Below, in pieces: positions 44,645 to 58,745 of a stretch of 64,000 nucleotides of DNA. Each line of letters begins with the position of its first letter. Position 1 is the first letter of the stretch. Made by a program: the position numbers and the translations under genes. The notes under the pieces are model-generated. The model ran no database searches. It worked only from the letters and a program-made list of their open reading frames with translations, and had not been told where the DNA came from. Source of the DNA: Castor canadensis. Lineage: Eukaryota; Chordata; Mammalia; Rodentia; Castoridae. The stretch spans positions 166,134,583-166,198,582 of the forward strand of contig NC_133390.1 of NCBI RefSeq assembly GCF_047511655.1. The letters are read 5' to 3'.

Positions 44645-44725
44645 AAACTGGAGTGTGGCTCACGCTATAGAGAGCCTGCTTTGCAAGCACAAAGCCCTGA
44701 GTTCAAACCCCAGTCCCACCGAAAT
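44645..44725 (+). repeat. ID-like SINE
   Basis: AACTGGAGTGTGGCTCACGC, GCCTGCTTTGCAAGCACAAA, GAGTTCAAACCCCAGTCCC; a GT microsatellite follows. Confidence 0.85.
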
Positions 44726-44733
44726 TATGTGCG

Positions 44734-44773
44734 TGCGCACGTGTGTGTGTGTGTGTGTGAGTGTGTGTGTGAG
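44734..44773 (+). repeat. GT microsatellite
   Basis: GTGCGCACGTGTGTG then a long GT run with one GA interruption. Confidence 0.92.
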
Positions 44774-45136
44774 AAAAGACCTAAAAATTTTAAGTATACC
44801 CATGTTTCTCATTTATCTAACCTTAAAGTTGACCTTTATCCACTAGATGCCATGACAACCAACGATGCTTCTGGACTGTCAAATAGGGGTGGGGACACAC
44901 ACAAAATTGTCCCATTTCAATAGAAGCTGATTGATATTGAGGCTGCACAACTCAGAAAGAGCGGGAAAACAGAAATACCTGAACAGCTGGTATTAGCTCA
45001 GCCATATCCTTTTCTCCCAGCTTCTGCAACACCATTCCCTCCTGCTTTTTCCTTAGATCTCTGTTCACTCCTTCCCAGCAGCCTTTTGGCTCCTGAGTCT
45101 TCCGTTTCTACTGTCCACTTAAGCTCACTTTTTTTT

Positions 45137-45148
45137 GGGGGGGGGGGG
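45137..45148 (+). repeat. G12 homopolymer after a T-run
   Basis: T8-T10 run directly followed by twelve G and then CGGAG. Confidence 0.9.
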
Positions 45149-45659
45149 CGGAGATTGTTTGTTATCTAGTTTTGCAGTTGTAAATGGCACCCCTGTTGAC
45201 AAACTCACAAATTTGTGTCACATAAATAAGGTGCCTTCCAAACCAGTAAGGGAAAGGACAGTATTTGGTACAAGAACTCTCCATGTAGGGACTCGAAGGA
45301 GCTCACTGCTGTCGGGAAGCCTGCCAGGTCTTACTCCACCTTCTTGGGCACTGCCTTTGGTGCCAAGGGCCTTGGCCACGCTCCCTTTGTGAGCACTGCA
45401 GCGAGGGCGGGATTCCCGAGCACACTCCAGTCGAGGAGCCGCCAGTGCTCCGGGGAAGAGCCGTGGACAGGGGAGCATGCAGGGAGGTGGCGAACGCTCC
45501 TGAAGGCCGAGTGAGTCCCCGAGGGGCTGCACCTGGGAAGGCAGTGCACTTCCAACGCGGCCCTGCCCGGGTCACCACGACCTCAGAGCGTAATTCTTGG
45601 ACTCCGTGAAACCAGCTAACCAACTGTGCCCAAGAGCACGTTCCCCACAAAAGTGAGCG

Positions 45660-45826
45660 CGAACCAATCGGTGGAGGGAAGGCGCAGCCTCGTTTCAACA
45701 GACCTATCAGAAACCACGGCGGCCGATTATGACAACCTCGAGAACCAATGAAAAACGGAGACTTTCTTAAGCCTGCCTCCCAACCCTGCAGCCGGAGAGA
45801 ACGCGCAAGACGGTTGTTATAAAAAG
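45660..45826 (+). promoter_or_regulatory. Upstream CCAAT/CCAAT/TATA cluster
   Basis: CCAAT motifs lie at 45664-45668 and 45745-45749. A canonical TATAAAAA lies at 45818-45825 within GTTGTTATAAAAAGG. Order and spacing (about 70 bases from the second CCAAT to the TATA) resemble a working RNA polymerase II promoter firing rightward near 45850. It is about 380 bases upstream of the SRSF6 start codon and separate from the SRSF6 core promoter. No coding frame follows at once, so it may drive a noncoding transcript or an alternative SRSF6 5' exon. Function is inference. Confidence 0.45.
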
Positions 45827-46065
45827 GTACAGCTCAGAGGCTACTTCAGCCACTGAACTACAAGATACTATGTTTACATAGATGGGTGCGGAGGGCTAGG
45901 GAAAATTCCAGAAGCAAAATCGCACTTTGACACTGAGGGCGGGGAACTCGCAAGTCACTCTCGAGCCCAGAGGCGAAAGGGAGGGTACGTGCTGCGCGCC
46001 GACGTCACGCGCCGGGTCCCGCCCCCCGGCCGCGCTTATAGCGTAGCCTTGGCGCGCGCCCGCAC

Positions 46066-46204
46066 CATTGTGTGGCTGGACTCGGCCGCCACTGCGGTGT
46101 GAGGCGCGTGTTCGGGCTTTCACCGTCCCCGCACCCGCACCGCGGCTACTGCCTTGCGGTCCGCCGTTCGCCAGCCAGCCTTCGGGACCCCGTCCGCCAC
46201 GGAC
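46066..46204 (+). other. SRSF6: SRSF6 5' UTR (approximate start)
   Basis: About 139 bases from the inferred start site (set from the TATA-like spacing and from recollection of the human mRNA) to the ATG. GC-rich, with no upstream splice sites evident. Confidence 0.6.
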
Positions 46205-49092
<2,888 letters not shown>

Positions 49093-49547
49093 CCCAGAAC
49101 TCTGTGTTCTTTGCACACTATTATGGAACACTTTTCCTACTTGCTTAGGCAGTTACTCTTACGTGTTTGTACTTGGCCTCTTCTGTGAGAGGATCTCCTG
49201 AAAACAGGAGCACACAAATTTGATTTGTGGCCAAATTTGATGAAAAAGATGAGGTTCTAAAATGGTGGCATGAAGTCAAAGACCCTCTCTCTCCCTTCTT
49301 TGTAGAATTAAGATAACTTTGATTTTATAGCTTTTGAGCTAAAATAACTTTTGTAAAGATTAAGCTCCTTTAGATTTTTTTTTTTTAAGTATTTCAGCAG
49401 GATCTGCTGCAGGGGGTTTTGTTGTTTTATTTGTTCGCTTATTTTTAAATTAACTGTTTCAAGCTTTGGATACTTTCAGGCTTTAGAGGGAGAACCCAAT
49501 TTTCAATTATGTTGGCTTTTTATAAAGCTTGAGTTATGTAAGATTTA

Positions 49548-49553
49548 AATAAA
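49548..49553 (+). terminator. SRSF6: Proximal poly(A) signal AATAAA of SRSF6
   Basis: AATAAA in TTTAAATAAAAGTTTG, 456 bases after the stop codon, followed by a T/G-rich stretch (TCACTGTTGAATCCC, TTGTTGATATCTGCTG). Confidence 0.75.
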
Positions 49554-50814
49554 AGTTTGCTACCAAGATGATTGCCTTATTGAATAGGTCACTGTTGAAT
49601 CCCTTTACTTGTTGATATCTGCTGTTTGTGGAAACAGTGTAACTTTTACTTCAGTGTAAAACAAGGCAAGCCTCAGACCAGCAATAAATTATTCAGTTTG
49701 GATAACATAATTTGTGCTGTTCATCAAATTTGCCAGTCTTCATCTGCCCCTTTAACAAGTTGGGTTAAAAATAAAAAGTATTTTGTGGTCAGACTGTTAA
49801 TAGGATTTTTGCCTAAATTAAATAGGTTTCAAATAATGAAACTCTTCAAGCATACAGTTTGATTGAACTCTTTGACAAGTACTTCCTAATGCTTGGGATC
49901 TTGTTTAGCTAATTGTCCCACGTTCTGGAAATGGTTAGCGTTGTCAGTATGGTTTGGTGGTCTTTGATGTTACCTAAAATTGAAGTTCCCTTTCTTTGAT
50001 TAGATATTTAGTATGTTCCAAACAGAAAACACATAACTGCATTTTTTGCTGAGATCGTTACATTTAACAGACCATTTATTTAGTAAAATCATATGCTGAT
50101 TAAAATTCTTCCTAACAATCAATCCCCTTTGTAGTTAATGGGGCTTTGTGATAATTGGATCATCCTTGTAAGTTTTATACTTTTGTGTGGTTGTTTCTTT
50201 GGAAAAACGGTGAAATAGGTAAATGCAAATCTTGTATTTGATAATCAGTGAAGTATAATGAATATTGTGAAAACGATTATAATACTGCAGATTTCTGGGA
50301 ATGACTGGATTAGCAATTAATCTGAACATCTGTAAGCCTAATTATAGTTGAGATTGCAGTTCAAGAACTGGATTACCTTATATCCCTTTGTTTGGATACT
50401 TATTTCCTCTAAGTAATTGTTAACTTTAGTCTAAAGTCAAGTTGTAGATGAATTGGCTCAGGTTTAATGCCTGCCTTGGCGCTGTCACTGTCAGGTGTTG
50501 AAAGTTAGGCATGATATTCATGGGCTGATAATTGACTGAAGTATCTAGGTAGGTGCCCATCATAGGTAACTGGGAGTACTTGGTAATTGGAGAAAAGCCT
50601 TAGAAAATTCATAGGCTTCTGTTTAGAAAAAAAAGTCTTAAAAACCTAACCTTAGAAATATAGTGTCCCATAAGATTGATGTGGCTGGAAGCTGTACTGT
50701 CTCTTTCTTTGTCATTTTAAAGAAAAGAGTTTATTTAAAAAGAAAAAATGAAGTGTCTGTAGTTCTCTATTTCACTGTTTTACCTCTTACAAGAACAGAA
50801 ATGATAGCTCTCAA

Positions 50815-50885
50815 GAGTTGGCTTTATCGTGCCTGCCTAGCATGCAGGAGGGCCTGAATTCAAACCCCAGTACTACTCCCCCCCT
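50815..50885 (+). repeat. ID-like SINE fragment in the SRSF6 3' UTR
   Basis: TGCCTGCCTAGCATGCAGGA then GCCTGAATTCAAACCCCAGT, followed by a C-run (CCCCCCC) and no A tail. Confidence 0.75.
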
Positions 50886-51535
50886 TTCTCCCCCAAAATT
50901 CTTTAACCAAAGTTTTTTAGCTTTCAGGGAAAGAATGTAAAATCTTTTGAACCATAGCCTTTTAAGGAGGGAGGTTAATGATAGTAGGATGAAATTTGGC
51001 TTTCTGAAAGTATGCAACATACTCAGCTGGGCTTCCTGTTAATGTGACGTTACATAGCAGGAGGCATTTGCCTACATTGTTAGCTGCCCCAATAAGTGGG
51101 TAATAGAATTTCCTAGTAGTGGCATAGGCCACTGTATTAAGAATCTAGTCCTGTTCCATACATTTAGACCCAAGGCATTGAATGCACTAAACCACTATAC
51201 TTAAAACATTGGCCTACTTGAGAACGTGGAGTTGGCTAATTTGAAATGCTTAAGTTCCTTGCTACCTAGTGAACAGAATCTGAGAATCAGCCAACAGGCT
51301 GCACAATGATCAGTGGGTGGGTGGAGTGTTAACCAGGTAGCACAAGAGAAGTGAGGAACATCTTGAGTACCCATTCTGCTTGATAGTGTTTATTAAAATA
51401 CCACAGTGCCTTTATGGCCAGTTTGAGTCCTGCCTGTCCCTTTAGCATTTATGTTCCCACTCCTGTATTACCACCTTTCATCTTGGATCTTTTTTTTTTT
51501 TTTTCACTTTGTTAACCTACTTTATGCTTTATCTC

Positions 51536-51541
51536 AATAAA
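51536..51541 (+). terminator. SRSF6: Distal poly(A) signal AATAAA of SRSF6
   Basis: AATAAA in TCTCAATAAAATACG, followed by a GTTTTGAATTTATTGTGT-like U/GU-rich segment. Its distance from the start site fits the full-length transcript. Confidence 0.6.
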
Positions 51542-51556
51542 ATACGTACTGAAGGC

Positions 51557-52104
51557 AAAGACTTGTTTTGAATTTATTGTGTATTCCCACTTTGTACCAA
51601 AATCTTGGTAATTTGTATTAGAATCGCCTTCTCTGTCCTGTATGAAGAAAGGATCTTGTTTCATTTCTTTAGAAACAGGAACTTGAGATCAACATAATAG
51701 GTAGTTCATCTTGGGCACATCGTTAACTTTAGCACTTAACTGTCATCCATGAAATAAAAGGGATAAAAACTCAATGGACTATAAGGATGGAAAAGTATAA
51801 TAATAAATCCTGTTAAAATTTAAATATATTGTCTTTTTTTTTTTTAAACATCTTTTGTTTTCATATAAAATGAACCCATTTTTGTCTTGTAGTGGCTTGA
51901 GTATTTTCCCACACAATTACTTCTCAGATAAACTAGGAAGCTTTAATTTAACCTTTTTCCTTAATCCTGTACACACATGGGAGACACTATAAGCTTTGGT
52001 AGTTTATGCTTCAACAGCATCACATTTTCATTACTTAACCTTGCTTTCAGAGACCACTGTTTCCCAACTTCAATTTCTGTTGCATCTAATTTCAGATGTG
52101 ATGT
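51557..52104. other. Intergenic, T-rich, no recognised gene
   Basis: Includes a T-run at 51834-51844; nothing else recognised. Confidence 0.35.
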
Positions 52105-52189
52105 TGGCTTAGGGGTATGGCTCAAGTGTTACAGCCTCTACTTACCAAGCATAAGGCCCTGAGTTCAAATTCCAGTATCACTAAAAAGT
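52105..52189 (+). repeat. ID-like SINE with perfect target-site duplication
   Basis: The 16-base direct repeat ATTTCAGATGTGATGT flanks it exactly (52089-52104 and 52190-52205). Internal GGCTTAGGGGTATGGCTCAA and CCCTGAGTTCAAATTCCAG identify a right-half-only element. Confidence 0.93.
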
Positions 52190-52264
52190 ATTTCAGATGT
52201 GATGTAACCTACTATATGGACAGTGTAGTTTTCTTAAATTCTGGTTCACTTATGAAAATAACCT

Positions 52265-52341
52265 AGGGCTGAAGGGATAGTTTAGTTGGTAGAACACTTG
52301 GCTAGCATGTGGGAGGAGGCCCTGGGTTCTATTCCCAGAGT
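52265..52341 (+). repeat. ID element, first of an inverted pair
   Basis: AGGGCTGAAGGGATAGTTTA, GAACACTTGGCTAGCATGTG, CCTGGGTTCTATTCCCAG. Confidence 0.85.
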
Positions 52342-52345
52342 ATTT

Positions 52346-52437
52346 TTGGTGGGACTGGGTCTTGAACTCTGGGTTTTGTGCACTTAAAGCAGGCACTCTA
52401 CCTCAAGTCCCACCCCCAGTTCCAGAATTTCGCTTCA
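52346..52437 (-). repeat. ID-like SINE, second of an inverted pair
   Basis: GGTGGGACTGGGTCTTGAAC, AGCAGGCACTCTACCTCAAG, TCCCACCCCCAGTTCC. It faces the preceding unit with a 4-base gap. Confidence 0.82.
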
Positions 52438-53170
52438 AATGATGGATTAGTATACTGTTGAGTGAATGTACAATAAGTGCATTTTTTCAAAACCAAGAAT
52501 TTCTGTTCACAATTTAAAGACAAAATGTTTAGATTTCTGCATTAGCACCTGATGTAATAATTACCAAGTTATGTACTAATCTTTAACCTTTTCTATCAGT
52601 GGCCACATCTACAGTAAGATGTGTTTGTGTTTGTGTTTCTAACATGGCAAATGGATCAGTTTGCTGAAAGGAGGATAGTACAGGTGTGTAATTCATCTTC
52701 TAGAGCCTAAGTAGCTGTTTTTAGATACGCCTGACCTTCAACAATCCCACAGATGACCCATAGTGCAGCATTTAACTGATCAACTTCTTACACTTTGAAT
52801 TGATTTTGGTTCCAAAATCAGAAGATACCAAGTGGTAATGCAGTAATTGGCTCCCCTTTGACTCTTTGAAAGAAACCAGGATTGCTAGTTCCTTATGTGA
52901 CCTGGAGATCTCATTCAAATCTAGAACCACATGCCCTAGATTGTTTCTTCGGGTAGTTTGTTTGAATTTTATAAAAGCAAAGTGCTATCAAGTGTTCAAG
53001 CTTACATTAGGAAGCTCTATTATTTGTACTTCGGTTTAATCACCTTGCTTGCATCCTTATATTTAAAGCTATTTTTACAGGTATTTCTAACACTTTATGA
53101 TGTAACTCAGTTAACTTTAAAGCATTAAAAGTTCATTGTTTATTTCAATTTCTCTTGTTAAAGCTCTCTA
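52438..53170. other. Intergenic, no recognised feature
   Basis: A short GTTTGT repeat lies at 52620-52640; no gene. Confidence 0.35.
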
Positions 53171-53173
53171 AAG

Positions 53174-53400
53174 GTTAAGCCAGGTGTCAGCGGCTCCCTC
53201 TTATAATCCTGGCTACTCAGGAGGCAGAGATCAGGAGGATCATGGTTTGAAGTGAACCCCAGGCAAATAGTTCGAGAGACCCTATCTCGAAAATACCCAA
53301 CACAAAACAGGGCTGGCAGAGTGGCTAAAGTGGTAGAACACCTGTCTAACAAGCAAGAGGCACTGACTTTAATCCCCAATACCACCAAAACAATTAGGTT
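53174..53400 (+). repeat. B1+ID dimeric SINE, full right half
   Basis: AAGCCAGGTGTCAGCGGCTC, GGAGGATCATGGTTTGAAG, GGGCTGGCAGAGTGGCTAAA, AGAACACCTGTCTAACAAGC. Confidence 0.88.
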
Positions 53401-53574
53401 AAAGAAGATTGAAAAAGTAGACTCAACTGTTCCAACGTAATTTCACACGTGAGAGAGTTGTATATGTAGTAGAACCATATATCATTTTCTCATTCAATTG
53501 TTTTTCTCGTGTGCATGATTTCCTGAGCCATTTGAAAGTAAGATGTGTTTTTTTATCCCTAAAAAGTTGTATAC

Positions 53575-54065
53575 ACTTGTCCTTTGGTGTCCATGGGGGA
53601 TCAGTTCCAGTACTAGAGTACATATGCTCTGATGAGTATGTGCCCAAGTGGAAGCAGGTAGCCTTCTATAGCTGTTCCTGATGGTGGCCTAGAAGAAACT
53701 GCCTGTTATGCCCGGAGAGCCAGGCAAGAGGCATTCCTAAGAAAAGCTAGAAGGATCCAGGGAGATGGCTCACCACTAGCATGGCAGAGAGTGAGGAATC
53801 AGCAGCAGCCAGCCTAGTGTTGTGGCCTCACTATATGTATGTATTTGTGAGGTCTGAGGTTAGGAGTTAGGGTCATGATTGTGATCGAGTTATTGCATAT
53901 AGCCACCTTTCAATATCTACAAAGGATTGTTTGCAGTACGACCACTCCCAATACAACTGCAATACAGACACCAAAACCTGCAGATGTTCAAGTTCCTTAT
54001 GTGAAATGGCATAGTAGTGTACTTGGATATTAACCTGATATGCACATTCCAGTCTTGGTTTTGCT
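53575..54065. mobile_element. Tigger-like DNA transposon remnant
   Basis: TTGGTGTCCATGGGGGATCA with GTTCCAGTAC, then (after an interruption) CCTTTCAATATCTACAAAGG, ACACCAAAACCTGCAGATGT and TCAAGTTCCTTATGTGAAAT resemble TcMar-Tigger relics as I remember them. Orientation unclear. Confidence 0.4.
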
Positions 54066-54404
54066 AATTGAAATCTCATTGTGGAATGAAGCATGTTCTG
54101 TCCCTGCATTGATAAATTGATAAAGCCTTTGAGGGCCACCACCAGCCTTAGTTAAGCTTGCAGAGAGGGAGCTATGGGAATAAACACCCAAGCTATGTGT
54201 CTACACAGCCTTTGTTCCAAGTTCTGCTAACTACTACCTCTTCACGTCCTAGTCCCATGGTCTAATGCTAACAATTATGATTCTTCTACACCCTGCTCAA
54301 CTTTCATAAAAAGCTCCTTTATTAAATTCTCTTCAAGTAAGTTGGGATGTGCCTCATTTCCTGTGATGAACCTATTGGATAATAGCAAGTCAGGTAGTGA
54401 TTTT

Positions 54405-54476
54405 TTATATTATTTTGGTGATACTAGGGATTGAACCCAGGGACTTGGGCATGCTAAACCACACTCCAGCCTGGTA
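54405..54476 (-). repeat. Antisense ID element
   Basis: GGTGATACTAGGGATTGAAC, CCAGGGACTTGGGCATGCTA, CACACTCCAGCCTGG. Confidence 0.8.
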
Positions 54477-55510
54477 TTTCATACTTAAATGGAGTATAAA
54501 ACATTATACTAGGTGATACAATTTAAGCAAAGTAAATGAAAGTTTTTTGGTTTTTTGGTTTTGTTTTTGTTTATATTCACTATCAAGTCAGGAAGAGTTT
54601 GCTCAGTTAGGTGCACTGAAGTTTCAATCTTGCCTCATGGCTTTTCCTGGGAGATGCCACCCACTCTCCTCCTTCATTTCCTGGCCAATATGTTAGTCTA
54701 AAGTGTATCACTGGCAAGTACTAGAATGCCAGTGTGTTCCTTAATGAGAAAGAAGTGAGTTTAGAAGGCAATGTCCTAGCAACCCCATTTGAACAGCTGA
54801 TAATGTGAAGGACACACAATAAGTGAAATCAGATTGCCTTGGGTGGACAGCCAGAGCAAAGCAAGATGACTCCAGAGACACTCTGGGGTCTCCCTTTCTA
54901 AGTGATGTTTGTCTCCATTCCTTGGGGAGAAAGTCCTTGGTGGTGGGAAACAAAATACTTTGTCATGCTTCTGGGTCATACCAGCTTTATTTGTGTACCA
55001 TACACAATGCCATTAGTAAAGATTGTTCATTCTGCACATGTTCTGTACATACCAAGTGCCAAGCACTAAGTGCTGGAGTCACAGGGTCAATGTCCGTCAT
55101 TGAAATAACATTCTGGGAATGTTACTCCAGTAGAAAGAGTAAGTACTTACTCTGAAGACAAAGTTGAGAAAGTAGCTGAATGAAAATTCAAGGAAGAGTT
55201 CTGGTTGGGGAACAGCAAATTCAAGGGCCAGAGATAGGAACAAACCTATGTAAAAGGTAAATGAGGCAGGTCTATTAGTGGCTGACGGAAATGTTAGGAA
55301 ACCAGATGAAAGGGATAGGCAGCCTCAGGAATGTGGGTTTTATTTAGATGGTGAAGGGAAGGAAGCCTTTGGAGGTCTGCAGTTTGAAAACTGGTTCCTG
55401 TAGCCCAGGAAGGAACCAGTGGTAGTTGAGGAATGGATATGAGAAAGTGTAGTCCAGGTTGAGCTTTGTTGAGTGAATGGAATATGAAGCAATGTTTTAT
55501 GATATTTTAG
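54477..55510. other. Intergenic; possible old L2 text near 55040
   Basis: The phrase ACCAAGTGCCAAGCACTAAG at about 55050 and text to 55460 may be L2. No gene is supported; the 110-codon frame at 54823 has no domain. Confidence 0.35.
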
Positions 55511-55512
55511 TG

Positions 55513-55570
55513 TGTGTATGTTTTGCAATGCTGGGGACAGAACCCAGTGCCTCAGTGCCTCATACCTATG
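55513..55570 (-). repeat. Antisense ID fragment
   Basis: GCAATGCTGGGGACAGAACC, CAGTGCCTCAGTGCCTCA: partial copy. Confidence 0.6.
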
Positions 55571-55621
55571 TAAAAAAAAAAAATCATTATTCTAGAATTG
55601 AATGACACCTATGCTAAAAAT

Positions 55622-55735
55622 GAAGCTGGGTGCTAGTGGCTCACGGCTGTAATCCTAGCTACCCAGGAGATAGAGATAAAAGGGCTAATGCAGTGGCTCA
55701 AGTTCAAATCCCAGAACCACCAAAAAAGAGAAAGA
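55622..55735 (+). repeat. B1+ID SINE with large internal deletion
   Basis: The left half stops after CCCAGGAGATAGAGATAAAA. The right half begins at AAAGGGCTAATGCAGTGGCT and skips to CAAGTTCAAATCCCAG. Only about 110 bases remain of about 200. Confidence 0.8.
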
Positions 55736-55949
55736 ATGAGTGTTCTGATGAGCTGAGCAGAAGAGATTGGCTCCATACACAGGGGACTGAAGAAAGCAGA
55801 AACAACAAAAAGTGAAGTATTTCAAAGTTCTTTTCCTTGTAAAGATCTAAGCAGGAAGCAGTTAAAACTGACCTGTGTGGGGATTTGACTATTACCTCTT
55901 CTGATTGCCTGTATAATCAGATAAACAGCTTAGTTTCTGCATGGTAATG

Positions 55950-56520
55950 TGTGACTTCAGCATTAGTGACTCCATTTTGGTTTGATCTGCTGGGCCTAGT
56001 GAAAGATTCAAGTCAAAACCAACAGCCTCATAAATTTTATTTAACATGAGAAAGGGCAAGGAATTGAAAGAGGGAAAGGGAGCCAGGAGATAGAGAAGAG
56101 AACAAAGGAAGGAAAGGAGGGGAAAGAGTAAATGAAAGCATGTGTATTTCTTAGTCCTATGTTGCTTTCGTTTGGTTAAAACGATTGGTAGTTTATTTTT
56201 ATTCAGGACTGTTGCAGTAGGAGACAGATCAGGCTAAACTCCAAATATACGGAGCACAAGTGAGGATTTATAGCCAATCAGTGAAGGGCCAGTATGGAAA
56301 ATTACTGAAAAGACATCATGAGTAGAGGGAGTCTCGCCTCAAGGAAGGCTTACGACTTAGCTATCAAAGGAGAGGGATGAGTAACTTGGTTAGATATAAA
56401 GGGTGGAAGATGACTTAAAGATTCTTGTTGAAACTAAGCTAGATTGAAACTAAACTAGGAAAGCCAAGGATAAAAGATAGATTGTTGGGAGAGAGATGCA
56501 AGTGTGGTCAAAGGGAACTT
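55950..56520 (-). mobile_element. Possible antisense LTR/ERV-derived sequence
   Basis: TAGTGACTCCATTTTGGTTT, GATCTGCTGGGCCTAGTGAA and TTTATTTTTATTCAGGACTG with a purine-rich tract (56045-56135) suggest ERV-derived DNA. Weakly supported. Confidence 0.3.
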
Positions 56521-56817
56521 TTTGTCCACTTTCTATTAAACTTCAAGTGTGAACCTCAAGAACTACAGAATTTTTAAAAATATATTACAGTCAAGCCTAT
56601 GAAGCTTAACCCACAGGATACATTCTGAGAAATATGTTACTAGATTATTTCATTAGAGTACTTTTGTGAGGTGTTTCACTAGTTTAACATTTCTGAAACT
56701 AGTAATCTAAGGATATACTGTGTGTCAAATCCTTATGTTCAGTTCATCTCTTGAGCCATTTTAGATGTCTAAGAATTAGAACACTACATACAACTATATC
56801 AGATTTAGTCACACTTG

Positions 56818-56890
56818 GACTGGGGTGTAGCTCTGTGACAGAGGGCTTGCCTAGCATGGACAAGGCCCTAGCACCACAGGGGAAAAAAAA
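56818..56890 (+). repeat. ID element
   Basis: GGACTGGGGTGTAGCTCTGT, GGCTTGCCTAGCATGGACAA, CCCTAGCACCACAGG, A-run. Confidence 0.85.
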
Positions 56891-57024
56891 TTGAGCCACT
56901 CAAACTTTCACAGAAACTTCTATGTAACCAATGTTGGCAGCATCCACACTAGCAGTCTGTACCTTTCTCCTGGGCCCGTGTTGAGGCCACATTCCATACC
57001 ACACAACTCATTAACACAGTGTTT

Positions 57025-57112
57025 TGTTTTGCAGCACTGGAAATGGACCACACTGGGGCCTCTCTTATGCCAGGCTAGTGCTCTGCAACTGAGCTACACC
57101 CTCAGGTCCACA
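57025..57112 (-). repeat. Antisense ID element
   Basis: GCAGCACTGGAAATGGACCA, GGCTAGTGCTCTGCAACTGA, GCTACACCCTCAGGTCC. Confidence 0.82.
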
Positions 57113-57648
57113 ATGGTATTTTAAAGCTAGGAAAGGAAGAAGACTCCATCAGCAGCACACAGTATTTCCTCCTCCCACCACACATCTCCATTTGATGACT
57201 CTACTGTAACTCCCCCACCACTGTCTGTTTCTCTGATTCCTGTGTTCTTTCACATGGGTACTGCACTGCATTAGGTAAGCCACAAAGGCCAAGTTCCCAG
57301 ACTTCACCAGCCTGTAGATTCAAACAAGGCAATGCAGTATCTTCAATCTGAGGGTGGACGAAAATTCAGGGCTCGACTTTTCCACAACTTCATCTTCCTG
57401 TTAAGTGAAATTTATAGAAGGCCACTGTTTTTGGACTGAGTTCCTGCACTAAGCCCCAAAGAAATTGATCAAACCAAAAGGGCCTTACTCATGGTAAAGT
57501 TCTATGTCACCAACCAAAATTAAGCTTTTTAGCTGACTTTCTAAGAAATCAGGCAAGAATGATGACAGCCAAATGCCAAGCATGGCATGGCAAGGGAAGT
57601 CCCTTCTGGTCTAACCCTTACAAGCAACCTGTTAAGGACCTGCTTTGA
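57113..57648. other. Intergenic, no recognised feature
   Basis: No gene or repeat identified. Confidence 0.3.
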
Positions 57649-57649
57649 G

Positions 57650-57738
57650 TTTGTTTTTTGAGACAAGTTCTTGTTATGAACTCCACCTCAGTCTCCCAAG
57701 TCACTGGAACTACAGGCATTTGCCACTGTACCCAGAAA
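57650..57738 (-). repeat. Antisense B1-type fragment
   Basis: TTTTTTGAGACAAGTTCTTG, CCTCAGTCTCCCAAGTCACT, ACAGGCATTTGCCACTGTAC. Confidence 0.7.
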
Positions 57739-57934
57739 CACTTATTTTATAATCTCTTGAAAATTGTACTATTACCCAAGTTATTGTGGGTGCTAATCTT
57801 CCTATTTATTAAGTTTGCTGATAGGTAAATATGGCTGGTTTTTCCATGATTTGCATTTTTCTTTTTTAATACATGTTTTGGTGACTTCTGGTCTGAGGGT
57901 CTTTGGAGAAATACACATCTTTTTATTTTAGCGT

Positions 57935-58745
57935 ATATTTTGTTAGTGGACTGTATGAAGGGGTTTGACCATGATACTCCACACGTTCATGTCTTGTTCT
58001 TTGATCAGATTAACCCCTATTGCTTTCTCCTTTTCCCATCCCCCCTATTTTTCAAGTTTTCAGTGGGTTTCATTATGTCATTTTTATAAATAGACACAAT
58101 GTATTTTGATATTATTCACCCACCCATCACTCTTTCCCTTTCTCCTCATCCCCCAAACAGTCCCACAATTACATAATTACATAGTATGTATGTATATGTG
58201 CATATATATAAACATATATGTGTATATATATTTATTTTAGGTCTAGATTCTATGTAATAGAGAAAACATGCAAACTTTGTCTTTCTGAACCTGGCTTATT
58301 TCAGTTGACATGATGATCTCCAGTTCTATCCATTTTCCTACAAATGACATAATTCCATTCTTCATGAGGAATAATACTTCACTGTGTGCATAACCACATG
58401 TTCTGGTCTGGTCACCAGTTGAGGGGCATCCTGGGTGATTCCCTAGCTTGGCTGTTATAGAGTGCTGCACCCTGACTCAGCATTCCTTCAGGTTTATGCC
58501 TAGAGTGGTGTAGCGGGATTATATGGTAGACCTCACTTTAGTTTTCTGGGGAACCTCCATACTCATTTCCATAATAGTTTCACTAATTTACATTCTCACT
58601 CACAATGTATAAAGGTTCCTTTTCCCTGCATCCTCACCAGCATTTGTTTGTATTCTTCATGATAGCCATTCGGACTGAAAGGAGGTAAAGTTTCATCGTC
58701 ATTTTGATTTGCATTTTCTTTATGGCCAGGAATGTTGAACTTCTT
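57935..58745 (-). mobile_element. Antisense LINE-1 3' end
   Basis: Reverse complement of the 33.3-34.0 kb LINE-1 tail. It includes GGGTTTCATTATGTCATTTT, ATGATCTCCAGTTCTATCCA (counterpart of the ATGGAACTGGAGATTATCAT segment), and ACTCACAATGTATAAAGGTT. An AT/GT repeat lies at 58185-58235. Confidence 0.82.

Larger units (their letters stand above)
49093..51556 (+). other. SRSF6: SRSF6 3' UTR (long form)
   Basis: T/A-rich untranslated sequence after the TAA. A short isoform would end near 49570. The gene span to about 51556 agrees with the roughly 5.7 kb human gene as I remember it, so the long form is likely. It includes an ID-like insertion at 50815-50885. Small frames inside (49626, 50663) are not genes. 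Confidence 0.6.

Noticed and set aside
45218-45698. Three overlapping minus-strand frames of 74-131 codons
   Set aside because: They use all three registers of the same GC-rich strand, which a real gene would not. A divergent noncoding transcript remains possible.
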